DNA of 63,961 bases from Methylococcaceae bacterium (lineage in GTDB: Bacteria > Pseudomonadota > Gammaproteobacteria > Methylococcales > Methylococcaceae). This document shows positions 47,114 through 55,355 of the stretch, piece after piece. The notes under the pieces are model-generated. The model was not told the origin of the DNA, made no database searches, and saw only the letters and a program-made list of their open reading frames with translations. Each line of letters begins with the position of its first letter. Positions within the stretch are counted from its first letter, which is position 1. The translations under genes were made by a program, and so were the position numbers. The stretch lies in assembly GCA_902810705.1 (NCBI GenBank), contig CADDYU010000004.1, positions 1 through 63,961 of the forward strand, read 5' to 3'.

Positions 47114-47872
47114 TCACTCGGCAAGCCGCTTGAATCCATATCTCGCGAAGATCTTGCCGGCGGAATCCTGCCGCAGGTGCTCCAGGAATTTCCTGGCGTC
47201 TTCGGAGGGCGTGACGCGCGCGGCGGGATAGACGATGGGCGTATGGGAATCGTCCGGGAAGCGGCCGATGATGTCCACCTTCTTGCTTTGCCTGGCGTCG
47301 GTCTCGTAGACGATGCCGACCTCGCATTCGCCGCGCTCCACCAGGTTCAGGGCCGCCCGGACGTCCTCGGTGCCCACCACGCGGCCTTTCACGCCGCCCC
47401 ACCAGCCGAGGTGCGTCAGGGCTTCCTTGGCGTAGATGCCGACCGGCACCGATTCCACCACGCCGGTGCAGAGTTTGTCTTTGAGGGCCTTGGCAAAATC
47501 AAAGTTCTTGTCGACGCGTACGGGAAAGCCCTTGCCCTTGGGAGCGATCAGGACCAGGGTGTTGCCCAGGAGATTGACCCGCGAGGCGCGGTCGATCTTG
47601 CCCTTGCCGTCCAGGTAATCCATCCATTGGGTGTCCGCCGAGATGAACACATCGGCCGGCGCACCCTGCTCGATCTGTTTGGCCAAGGCGGAAGATGCCG
47701 CGAAGGACAGCCTCACCGGTGTCTTGTGCTTCGCCTCGAAGGGCTTGGCAATCTCGGTCAAGGCGTTGGTCAAGCTGGCGGCGGCGAACACGGTGACGTC
47801 GGCCGCGGCGGTTTCCATGACCAGCCAGCACAGGACCGACGCGCGCAGCAGGATTTTGAGCAGAGGTTGCAT
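47114..47872 (-). CDS. modA: Molybdate-binding periplasmic protein ModA
   Basis: 252 residues from ATG 47872, with a GGGAG about 12 bases upstream; a GTG at 47890 would add six. The signal peptide ends near ETAAA, and the mature protein starts DVTVFAAASLTNALTEIA, the ModA hallmark; ADVFISADTQWMDYL and GNTLVLIAPKG follow. The oxyanion is held by main-chain amides and Ser/Tyr residues. It captures molybdate or tungstate for ModBC. It comes 32 bases after the porin gene. Confidence 0.95.
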   Translation of the reverse strand: MQPLLKILLRASVLCWLVMETAAADVTVFAAASLTNALTEIAKPFEAKHKTPVRLSFAASSALAKQIEQGAPADVFISADTQWMDYLDGKGKIDRASRVNLLGNTLVLIAPKGKGFPVRVDKNFDFAKALKDKLCTGVVESVPVGIYAKEALTHLGWWGGVKGRVVGTEDVRAALNLVERGECEVGIVYETDARQSKKVDIIGRFPDDSHTPIVYPAARVTPSEDARKFLEHLRQDSAGKIFARYGFKRLAE

Positions 47873-47904
47873 CTTCGGAACGACTCCCACAGGTTTGGAT
47901 GAGT

Positions 47905-49566
47905 TTAAAACCGCAGCATGGACTGTACATAGTAGTAATTGACGTTGTCCGGCGGCGGGGCGCCGGGCGCGTTTCGGGCGAAGCCGCCCTTGACGAGGGT
48001 GGCCCAGCCCGTCTCCAGGGACAGGTTGGGATGGAGGTCAAAGCGGCCCGTGACCTCCACCAGATGGCCCAGAAAATCGCCGGCGCGGCCGGTCTTGTCG
48101 ACCAGGTTGGCAGGCTGCCAGGGCGCCTTGGCGTCGGCGAGCCAGAACAGCCGGTGCGCCGCGTAGAAGCCCAGATCGCTGCGCGGCGTGACGAACAGCC
48201 GGTAGCCGGGGGAGTTGATGTTGTTGCGGGCGAAGGCCCCGAAAATGCCGGTGGGACCGTATTCGAAGCGCCGCGCGCCGTAGAGGGTGTCGAAGGCGCG
48301 GCTGAGCCGGCCCTGATCGTCCGCGCCGCCGGTCGCGTAGTCGTACTGGGCCAGGAGCCGCGGCGACCAAGGCAGATCGAAGGTATAGCCCACCTGCGCA
48401 TGCTCGAAGAAGGCTTCGACGTCCTGCCCCGGCGCCTTGGCGCTGTCCCGCGCTCGGCCCACCTGGGCGATGCTCTCGGCCTCGAAGTCCAGCTCACCCG
48501 CTTTGGGCGGCCGGAACAGACGGAACCCCGGCGTGAACAGGCGCCGATTCCTGGGACTGGTGGCATCCTCGCCCAGATAATAGAGATAGAGTTCGCCCCG
48601 GCTTCCGAACGGCAGCTGATCGGTATCGGCGATGAAGCCGGTGAACACGGCGCCGTCCTGCTCCTGGTCCCAGGCGTAGTCGTTGTCCTGTAAAGCCTGT
48701 TTCTGGTCGGGCAGCCTCAGCACCGGCTGGGTGCCGAAGGCCTGCACCTGCCAGCGCCCCGCCCCGTCGCGGAGCCTTAAGGAAAGCCCGGTGAAGGAAT
48801 TGGTCGTGTTGCGGAAGGCGTTGCGGGCCACCAGCCGGCGGCTGCCGAGGTCCAGGGTCTGACGGCCGCCCTTGGCCTCGAACCCGAGCCCCGAACCCAG
48901 CAGATCCCTTGTCGACCAGGCGGCATAGAGCTGCGGGAGATCGGCCACGTCGACCATGGTGTTGTTCAGCGTGGAATCCTGGTCCGCCCCGAACTGGCGG
49001 GCGTCCCAGAACTCGAACCCGGCGCGGAAGCCCTCATGGCGGGCTTCCAGCCACAAGACGGTCTGCAGCGGGATCTGGTATTGGCTGCCCTTCTGGCCTT
49101 GCACGAAGGCGGCGTCCAGGGTCTCGTAGCGGGCGCGCTGTTCCAGTGCCACGGACAGCCAGTCGGGGAGGCCCAAGATATTCTTGGCGGTGAGTGCGGG
49201 CCAGGCAAAGCGCTCTCCGGCGAGCCAGTCCCACCGCTGGCTCGCGTAGGCGGTCACCGACGGCCTGCTCAGCTTCTTGGCCGAGGCTGCGGTTTTCTTC
49301 GATGGAGGGTCGGACGAGAAATCTTTAGAGGGATTTTTTGCGCTGCTAACCGCTTCCGCGGCGGTTCTGGGCGAAATGGCCTCCGCCGCGACTGGCGCGG
49401 ATCCATTGGCGGCGCTCCGCACGAAGCCTTCCGCCAGGGCCGCGCCGGGTGGCAAAGCCGAGAATATCAGCATGGAAAGACACTGCCTGCCGATGCTTCT
49501 CAAGGTCATTCTTTTAGGCTTTGCGGAAAGGGAAAGGGACGGGTTGTTGGTTTTCTTCAATCCCAT
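47905..49566 (-). CDS. Alginate-export-family outer membrane porin in the mod operon
   Basis: 553 residues from ATG 49566; an ATG at 49509 directly before the signal-peptide core (MTLRSIGRQCLSMLIF) is equally possible. After the signal peptide (ending PPGAALA) and a Ser/Ala/Lys-rich linker of about 60 residues, the rest is amphipathic beta strands of the alginate export (AlgE-like) type: LSVALEQRARYETLDAAF, then GFRAGFEFWDARQFGAD and KGGRQTLDLGSRRLVARN, ending YYYVQSMLRF with the terminal Phe of outer-membrane proteins. No alginate gene is present. As first gene before modA under a ModE-like site it probably passes molybdate across the outer membrane; that substrate is inferred. Confidence 0.85.
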   Translation of the reverse strand: MGLKKTNNPSLSLSAKPKRMTLRSIGRQCLSMLIFSALPPGAALAEGFVRSAANGSAPVAAEAISPRTAAEAVSSAKNPSKDFSSDPPSKKTAASAKKLSRPSVTAYASQRWDWLAGERFAWPALTAKNILGLPDWLSVALEQRARYETLDAAFVQGQKGSQYQIPLQTVLWLEARHEGFRAGFEFWDARQFGADQDSTLNNTMVDVADLPQLYAAWSTRDLLGSGLGFEAKGGRQTLDLGSRRLVARNAFRNTTNSFTGLSLRLRDGAGRWQVQAFGTQPVLRLPDQKQALQDNDYAWDQEQDGAVFTGFIADTDQLPFGSRGELYLYYLGEDATSPRNRRLFTPGFRLFRPPKAGELDFEAESIAQVGRARDSAKAPGQDVEAFFEHAQVGYTFDLPWSPRLLAQYDYATGGADDQGRLSRAFDTLYGARRFEYGPTGIFGAFARNNINSPGYRLFVTPRSDLGFYAAHRLFWLADAKAPWQPANLVDKTGRAGDFLGHLVEVTGRFDLHPNLSLETGWATLVKGGFARNAPGAPPPDNVNYYYVQSMLRF

Positions 49567-49621
49567 GGCTAGGGCTGGCCTCGGAAGCTCGCGAAGCAAT
49601 AATTACGAGATCATTACAATC

Positions 49622-49645
49622 CGTTATTTATATTAAGTAATAACG
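49622..49645. promoter_or_regulatory. ModE box in front of the porin-mod operon
   Basis: CGTTAT (49622-49627) and ATAACG (49640-49645) are inverted half-sites with 12 bases between them, 24 in all; outer bases extend the match (CGTTATT/AATAACG). As I recall it, the E. coli modA operator has the same two half-sites with the same spacing. It overlaps the -10 box and the predicted start point, so bound ModE-molybdate would block transcription. Confidence 0.8.
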
Positions 49646-49658
49646 AAGCCCGTGTAAA
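49630..49658 (-). promoter_or_regulatory. Sigma70 promoter of the porin-modABCE operon
   Basis: On the minus strand TTTACA (49658-49653), a 17-base spacer and TAATAT (49635-49630), five of six matches in each box with ideal spacing. The start would be near 49623, giving a leader of about 57 bases to the ATG at 49566. Confidence 0.75.
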
Positions 49659-49703
49659 CGCATGAAGGACCAGCCTCAAGCAAGGCATGAATGCATTAGC
49701 CGG

Positions 49704-50198
49704 TCAACGATGACGTTTCGGGTAGTCGAACAGCGTCAATCGGCCGGCGCCCGCCATAAGATGCGACCAGGAATCCACCTGGAACTCGATGGACGCGAGG
49801 CCGCAGGTGGGAATATGAGCGAGGTTTTCCCCGGCCAGCCGATTCACCAGCTCGGTCAGCTCCGGATTGTGGCCGACCAAGTAAACTCGACTCCAGGCAT
49901 CGTCGAAACCCCGGATCAACTCGATCAAAACCGACGGGTCCTGGCCGTAGAGGGGATCCAGGACATCGATGGCCCTGGCCTCGTAACCCACCTCCCGCGC
50001 GATCAGTTGCGCCGTGGTCAACGCCCGCTTGGCCGGACTGCTCACGATCCGCTCCGGAATCAAGCCCCGGCACTTGAGGACGCTGCCCATGAACGGCGCA
50101 TCCCTTAGGCCACGCGGATTCAGAGGGCGGTCCAGATCGGGCGGCAGGGGCTCGTCCCAGCTGGATTTGGCGTGGCGAATGATGATGAGATTTTTCAT
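49704..50198 (-). CDS. sixA: Phosphohistidine phosphatase SixA-like
   Basis: 164 residues from ATG 50198, with GGAG eight bases upstream. IIIRHAKSSWDEPLPP holds the catalytic RHA histidine motif of the phosphoglycerate-mutase-like family, SSPAKRALTTAQLIA the Arg and VGHNPELTELVN the second His. SixA removes phosphate from histidine kinases (ArcB) or phosphotransfer proteins. It is read leftwards upstream of the mod promoter, which has its own start in the gap, so it need not belong to that operon. Confidence 0.88.
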   Translation of the reverse strand: MKNLIIIRHAKSSWDEPLPPDLDRPLNPRGLRDAPFMGSVLKCRGLIPERIVSSPAKRALTTAQLIAREVGYEARAIDVLDPLYGQDPSVLIELIRGFDDAWSRVYLVGHNPELTELVNRLAGENLAHIPTCGLASIEFQVDSWSHLMAGAGRLTLFDYPKRHR

Positions 50199-50569
50199 GA
50201 AGGGAACTCCGATGAGCGCTTTAGATCTTCGCGAATGGGGCCTCATAATCGGCTGGCTGCGGCCGGACCCCAAGTCGCGAGTCTTTCCAAAGAGGGGCTA
50301 TAATGCCGCTATCCGCGTATTTCGTCGCGCCATAACGTGAAGCAAGCCGGCGAGTTGCCTAAGCTATTTTGAATTCGGATAAATTTTCCGGTAACCCACC
50401 CCAGCGGAACGCCAGCCGGCGTGTTTCCGTCTGTTTTTGATTCTTTGCGGACCTTTGAACATCTGACCGCGGTCTTCGGCGGCGTTCCGCGCGTAAGTCC
50501 CGTGGGCAAGATTCAGGGCCGGCTCGTATCCGCCGGGAGGCTCAGGCATTTTCCAAGGATAGACACACT
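50199..50569. other. Divergent control region between sixA and opgG
   Basis: 371 bases without a gene. It contains the promoter-like element at 50272-50304, about 265 bases ahead of opgG, and ACGCC-AGCC-GGCGT (about 50409-50422) followed by a T-rich run, which could end a short transcript before opgG. That second point is weak. Confidence 0.35.
50272..50304 (+). promoter_or_regulatory. Promoter-like element AAGTCGCGAG-N17-TATAAT before opgG
   Basis: AAGTCGCGAG (50272-50281) is followed after exactly 17 bases by a perfect TATAAT (50299-50304). Block and spacing are identical to 15661-15693 before skp. Direction is toward opgG. The absence of a TTGACA-like -35 suggests an activator-dependent promoter. 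Confidence 0.5.
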
Positions 50570-52147
50570 GTGAAAGCAAGAAAAAGCCGAATCATTCTGT
50601 ACTTCGTCCTTTGGCTGCCGGTCTTGGCCTCGGCCGGACCAGACAAGCCGGCTCACCCGCCCGCGGCGCCTGCGGCAATCGCCGAAAACCAAGCGCCCCC
50701 TCCACCAAAACCATTCGACTTTCTCGACGCCGAACTCAGGGCCAAGGAGCTTGCCGGCAAACCCTACGCGCGCGACGAGGCAAGCCTCCCCGATTTTCTG
50801 ACTAAGCTGGACTATGACCAATACCGCGACATCCGCTACAAGCCCAACAAAGCGTTATGGCGGGACGAAGAGTTGCCGTTTCAAATACAGGCTTTTCATC
50901 GGGGCTTCATGTTCACGGACCGCGTGATCGTCAATATCGTGAACCACGGCGAAGCCACGCGGCTGGCTTACTCGCCCGAGTTATTCGATTTTGGCAGGAA
51001 CAATCTGCCCGCGCCGTTACCGGCCGATCTGGGGTTTGCCGGACTGCGCTTTCATTATCCCTTGCGTCGGGACGAAGTCTTGGATGAAATCGCCGTGTTC
51101 CTCGGAGCCAGTTACTTCCGCGCCGTGGGGCTGGCGCAGGTCTACGGAGCCTCGGCGCGGGGCCTCGCGCTCGACACCGGGCTTCCCAAGGCCGAAGAGT
51201 TTCCCATCTTCCGAGAGTTCTGGATCGAGAAGCCGGCCAAGGACGCCGATTCGCTGACCTTGTACGCTTTGCTGGATAGCCCGAGTGTCACGGGCGCTTA
51301 CCGATTCGTGATCCGTCCCGGTCTCGATCTGACCATGGACATCACCAGTCATCTTTATTTCCGCAAGGCGGTCGAGCGGGTCGGCATCGCGCCCTTGACC
51401 AGCATGTTCTTCCACGGCGAAAACACCGACCGCTTCGCGGATGACTTCCGGCCCGAGGTCCACGATACCGATGGGCTGCTGTTCGGCCGAAGCACCGGGG
51501 AATGGGTTTGGCGGCCCATTAACAACCCGCGCCAGCTCCGCATCAGCGTCTTCCACGACACGAAGCCTTCTGGATTCGGCCTGCTGCAGCGAGACCGGAA
51601 TTTTGATCATTACCAGGATCTGGAGGCCCAATACCACCACCGGCCCAGTGTTTGGGTGGAGACCCTGGGCGAATGGGGGCCGGGAGCCATTTATCTGATC
51701 GAGATCCCGAGCGAGGCCGAGAAGTACGACAATATCGTCGCGTTCTGGGTGCCGGACCAGGCCGCCAGCGAGGGCAAGGAATTCAGGTATGATTACCGCC
51801 TGCACTTCTTCCGCGACGAGTTCATCGTGCCAAGCGGTGGCAAGGTCGTCGCCACCCGGATCGGCGCCGCCGAAAATGATGGCGCTAACCGGAAAATTGT
51901 GGTTGATTTTGGCGGCCCAACCCTAAAGATGCTCAGCCCCAAAGCCCTCATGGAGGCCGATGTCAGCGCCGGCGGCGGCAAAATCGCCAATCTGGTGGTG
52001 CAGAAGAACGAGGAAAACGATACCTGGCGCTTGAGCTTCGACCTGGAGCCGGAAAAGGACAAGGACTTGGTGGAACTCCGAGCCATGCTGAAATCCGGCA
52101 AGGATGTCTTTACCGAGACCTGGGTATATCAGTGGAATTCCCGATGA
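50570..52147 (+). CDS. opgG: Periplasmic glucan biosynthesis protein OpgG/MdoG
   Basis: 525 residues from GTG 50570 with AAGGA about 12 bases upstream. A signal peptide (cleavage near VLASA) leads to a Pro-rich linker and then the MdoG beta-sandwich: LDYDQYRDIRYKPNKALWRD, FMFTDRVIVNIVNHG and GASYFRAVGLAQVYGASARG, the family's best conserved segment. The C-terminal Ig-like domain ends in ETWVYQW. OpgG works in the periplasm on the glucan backbone made by OpgH. OpgD is the nearest alternative, but the position before opgH favours OpgG. Its stop overlaps the next gene as ATGA. Confidence 0.93.
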   Translation: MKARKSRIILYFVLWLPVLASAGPDKPAHPPAAPAAIAENQAPPPPKPFDFLDAELRAKELAGKPYARDEASLPDFLTKLDYDQYRDIRYKPNKALWRDEELPFQIQAFHRGFMFTDRVIVNIVNHGEATRLAYSPELFDFGRNNLPAPLPADLGFAGLRFHYPLRRDEVLDEIAVFLGASYFRAVGLAQVYGASARGLALDTGLPKAEEFPIFREFWIEKPAKDADSLTLYALLDSPSVTGAYRFVIRPGLDLTMDITSHLYFRKAVERVGIAPLTSMFFHGENTDRFADDFRPEVHDTDGLLFGRSTGEWVWRPINNPRQLRISVFHDTKPSGFGLLQRDRNFDHYQDLEAQYHHRPSVWVETLGEWGPGAIYLIEIPSEAEKYDNIVAFWVPDQAASEGKEFRYDYRLHFFRDEFIVPSGGKVVATRIGAAENDGANRKIVVDFGGPTLKMLSPKALMEADVSAGGGKIANLVVQKNEENDTWRLSFDLEPEKDKDLVELRAMLKSGKDVFTETWVYQWNSR

Positions 52148-52632
52148 ATCAAACGACGCTTGCTGAGAAAACGGGAGCCGAGGCGGACATCGCGCCCGCG
52201 CCGTATTCAGCGCTGCTCAAGGAACGGGTCAAGGCTTATTGGCGGAGCCTGCGGGTTTCCGATCCGGCCCTTCTCGAGACTCTGAGCGAGGATTGCTTGA
52301 ATCGGGCGCAACGCCGGCTGGGACGTAGATCCGAGGAGGAGTTGTTGCGCCACGCGCTGGAAGAGACGCAACGACGCTTCGATCATGCCTTGGCGCGCGC
52401 CTTGCGCTTGCCCCCGTCCAAGAATGCCCACTCAATCGCGGCGGTCCGAGCGGCTTTCCTACTCTCCGCGGACCAGCCCTCGGCCGACAGCCTATTCCAG
52501 TCAGCGGCCGCCGCGCCCGATCTGAGTGGCCTATTGCGAAAAGCCCTGCCGTGCGCCACGCCGCCAGAAGCTCACCTTTCCATGCCACCGGCGCCGCTGC
52601 GCTTTTGGCTGTTCAAGTCTCCCCCTGGCTAG
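52144..52632 (+). CDS. Unknown protein between opgG and opgH
   Basis: 162 residues starting in an ATGA overlap with opgG. No signal peptide or membrane helix. The first 100 residues are helical and charged (LLKERVKAYWRSLRVSDP, then RSEEELLRHALEETQRRFDH); the tail is Pro/Ala-rich. I recognise no family. E. coli OpgH carries a cytoplasmic N-terminal extension of about 140 residues, involved in FtsZ binding, that the OpgH here lacks, so this gene might supply a detached equivalent. That is a guess from position and size only. Confidence 0.7.
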   Translation: MNQTTLAEKTGAEADIAPAPYSALLKERVKAYWRSLRVSDPALLETLSEDCLNRAQRRLGRRSEEELLRHALEETQRRFDHALARALRLPPSKNAHSIAAVRAAFLLSADQPSADSLFQSAAAAPDLSGLLRKALPCATPPEAHLSMPPAPLRFWLFKSPPG

Positions 52633-52645
52633 CAGGCCCAAGCCG

Positions 52646-54715
52646 ATGCCCTCATCTATCCCCGCGCTGCCCCGTTACATCATTACCCTGAGGCGCGCCG
52701 TGTTTCTGGTCTTGGTGGTCCTCTCGGCGGTCGCGGCACTCGCTATGATCACCAGCGCGTTCCTGCAAAACGGCATCACGCCCCAGGAAATCGTGCTGCT
52801 CTTCCTGTATACCCTCTTGATTCTCTGGATCAGCACCTCGTTTTGGACCGCGACCTTAGGATTTTGGTGCCTGTTATGGGGGGGCGACAAGCGTTCCCTC
52901 AGCCGCCTGCCCGTGAGCACTCGTGAAAGATCGGATCCCGCCCCAAAGCGCACGGCTCTCGTCATGCCCATCTACAACGAAGACCCGACCCGGGTTTTCG
53001 CGGGGCTCCGCGCCATCTGGCAGTCGCTTTTGGAAACCGGCCGGGCGAATGAGTTTGAGCTGTTCATTCTCAGCGATACCCGCCATCCGGACCTGTGGAT
53101 GCGCGAAGAGGTCAACTGGTATCGGATGTGCCGCGATTTCGACGCCCACGGCCGAATCTTCTACCGCAACCGAGAGAAGAATCTGGCCCGCAAGAGCGGC
53201 AATATCGAGGATTTCTGCCGGCGTTGGGGCGGGCGCTACCGCTATATGGTGGTGTTGGACGCGGACAGCCTGATGGCCGGCGAGACCTTGGCGAAAATGG
53301 TGGATCTGATGGAGGCCCACCCGCGAGTCGCTCTGATCCAATCGCCGCCGCTGCCGGCCAATCACAAGTCTCTGTTCGCCCGCATTCTGCAGTTCGCTAG
53401 CAGCCTGTACGGCGACGTGTTCATCGCCGGCATTAATTTTTGGCAGCTTTCCGGCGGCAATTACTGGGGCCATAACGCCATCCTCCGCCTGGCGCCATTC
53501 ACCAGGCACTGCGGTTTACCCAAGCTGCCGGGCCGGGAACCCTTCGGCGGCGAAATTCTGAGCCATGATTTTGTCGAGGCTGCCCTGCTGCGGGAGGCGG
53601 GCTGGGAGGTTTGGCTGGCGCCGGAGCTCAAGGGCAGCTACGAAGAGCTGCCGCCCACGCTGATTGATTACGCCAAACGCGACCGCCGCTGGTGCCAAGG
53701 CAACCTGCAGCACCTTAGAATGGTGTTTGCGAAGGGGTTTTCGGGACTGAGCCGGTTGTATTTCCTGATGGGCATCATGTCCTATCTCTCCTCGCCCTTA
53801 TGGTTGCTGTTTTTGATACTGACCGGCTTCGAGGCCTACGTACAGAGCCAGACCATGCCGGTTTACTTCTTCGGCGACAACATCTTTCCAATCTGGCCGG
53901 AATCCTATGCCGTGGAAATGACCACAGTGCTCCTGGTGACCCTGGCCATGCTGTTCCTGCCGAAGCTGTGGAGCCTTCTGCTGCTCCTGCCCCGCCCCAG
54001 AAAGCTCAAGACCTATGGTGGTGTCATCCGGGTTACCGTCAGTATCTTTCTGGAGAGCCTCTTTTCCATGCTCACGGCGCCGGTGCTGATGCTCTACCAG
54101 AGCAAGTTCGTGTTCTCCATTCTGGCGCGCCGCAGCGTGGGCTGGCTGCCGCAGAACCGCGGCGATCATCGCCTGAGCCTTAAGGACGCGGCCCGCGCCC
54201 ATGGCGGGCAGACAGCGCTCGGCCTCTTAGCGGGCGGGATCAGCTATGAGTACGTGCCGGAATTCTTCCTGTGGCTAACTCCGGTCCTGGCCGGGCTGGT
54301 GCTATCGATTCCTGTATCGATGCTGTCCAGTAGCATCAAACTGGGCGCTCTGATGCAACGCCTCGGCATTTTCATGACGCCGGAGGAATACCAGGCGCCG
54401 CGGCTCATGGAACTCTTCAAGGAAAATCTTGCCCGCCTGGAGGCCGCCGAGGCGGAAGTGGAGGATCCGGGCGAGCAGCGTAACGTGGCCGATCCCGCGG
54501 CTTACTCACTGCACCTTGCATTGCTGCCCAACCGGCCGATCAACAAGCGCCAACGCTATCAACTGCGCGCCCTGACATACCAGCTGATAGAGGAAGGGCC
54601 GGAGCACCTGTCGGCGGCCGACAAGCGCATGCTGATTTCGGATCCCGAAACTTTGGCACGCCTGCACACCCTCGCTTGGAGCCAAAAAAGCTGGATGACG
54701 GTACTGTCTTCCTAA
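52646..54715 (+). CDS. opgH: Glucans biosynthesis glucosyltransferase OpgH/MdoH, short form
   Basis: 689 residues from ATG 52646. Two helices (about 10-30 and 45-65) lead to a GT2 domain: RTALVMPIYNEDPTRVFAGL, VVLDADSLMAGE (DxD), GGEILSHDFVEAALLREAGW and DRRWCQGNLQHLR (the RxxRW-type motif), followed by several helices. It polymerises beta-1,2-glucose from UDP-glucose and exports the chain. E. coli OpgH has 847 residues; the difference lies almost wholly in the missing N-terminal cytoplasmic region, since the first residues PRYIITLRRAVF align with its first membrane segment. The preceding gene ends 13 bases upstream. Confidence 0.94.
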   Translation: MPSSIPALPRYIITLRRAVFLVLVVLSAVAALAMITSAFLQNGITPQEIVLLFLYTLLILWISTSFWTATLGFWCLLWGGDKRSLSRLPVSTRERSDPAPKRTALVMPIYNEDPTRVFAGLRAIWQSLLETGRANEFELFILSDTRHPDLWMREEVNWYRMCRDFDAHGRIFYRNREKNLARKSGNIEDFCRRWGGRYRYMVVLDADSLMAGETLAKMVDLMEAHPRVALIQSPPLPANHKSLFARILQFASSLYGDVFIAGINFWQLSGGNYWGHNAILRLAPFTRHCGLPKLPGREPFGGEILSHDFVEAALLREAGWEVWLAPELKGSYEELPPTLIDYAKRDRRWCQGNLQHLRMVFAKGFSGLSRLYFLMGIMSYLSSPLWLLFLILTGFEAYVQSQTMPVYFFGDNIFPIWPESYAVEMTTVLLVTLAMLFLPKLWSLLLLLPRPRKLKTYGGVIRVTVSIFLESLFSMLTAPVLMLYQSKFVFSILARRSVGWLPQNRGDHRLSLKDAARAHGGQTALGLLAGGISYEYVPEFFLWLTPVLAGLVLSIPVSMLSSSIKLGALMQRLGIFMTPEEYQAPRLMELFKENLARLEAAEAEVEDPGEQRNVADPAAYSLHLALLPNRPINKRQRYQLRALTYQLIEEGPEHLSAADKRMLISDPETLARLHTLAWSQKSWMTVLSS

Positions 54716-55355
54716 CGCGGCAAATCAAGAAGCGGCGGCGCGCTCTCGCTCTGCCGCATGGGCGTAGCCCCGGAAAGCAAAGGGAGGCGCGCTCGGGAAG
54801 GGCGCTACGGCTGGACCGGAAAGAATGGCCGCTTCCGCTGATCCGGTAGTATCTAGCCCGATGGCACGGCATCGCGCCGACATGCTCGATCAAACGGTCG
54901 GCCGCCGTGGCCGGATTTCATCAAGCACCTCGAAGCGGATATCATTCCTCTCCCGCACTCTTCCGGTGCATCCACTTGGCATTCTCGAAGATCGAGCAAA
55001 AACCCGTTCATTGATGCCTTACGGCTCATTGCCGAACACCCAGGGGGGCACAAAGTGTGTCATTACGCATACCCCTGCACTTAGGTTGTGCACAGCCGAG
55101 GCAGTCAGGACGCGATGTTGGCGAAGGTTTAAACAGGAATTCATCATTAATGATTAAGCTACTGATTTAAATGGATTTAAGAGTTGCAAAAAAACTTGTC
55201 AAATTAATGAAATCTTAAGGAATTCGCGGTTTTAGGCCTATTTCGGAAGTGAATTCCACAAATTTATCCACAGATTCTGTGGATGACTTTGTCATCCGCT
55301 GCACAGCAGCATCGGCATTAAAAAACAATCGCTCCCTATGAAGACAGGAGTTTCC
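54716..55355. other. Gene-poor region before ppnN with DnaA-like boxes
   Basis: 640 bases. The left half is GC-rich and includes an open frame (54825-55157) with no family content. The right half (about 55130-55330) is distinctly AT-rich. A perfect DnaA box TTATCCACA is at 55264-55272, a one-mismatch inverted copy TGTGGATGA at 55279-55287 and a one-mismatch TTGTGCACA at 55086-55094. It must also hold the ppnN promoter, which I cannot place. Confidence 0.45.
55266..55297. repeat. Two overlapping palindromes upstream of ppnN
   Basis: ATCCACAG-ATT-CTGTGGAT (55266-55284) and GGATGAC-TTT-GTCATCC (55281-55297) are perfect inverted repeats sharing GGAT, so only one can form at a time as a hairpin. 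The first contains most of the DnaA box. They lie about 60-90 bases before the ppnN start. Confidence 0.6.

Noticed and set aside
54825..55157. 110-codon frame before ppnN
   Set aside because: No recognisable content or ribosome binding site, and it crosses from GC-rich into AT-rich sequence; treated as intergenic.
55050..55340. This region as the chromosomal origin
   Set aside because: Only one perfect DnaA box and no dnaA, dnaN, rpmH or mnmG nearby; kept only as a DnaA-box finding.
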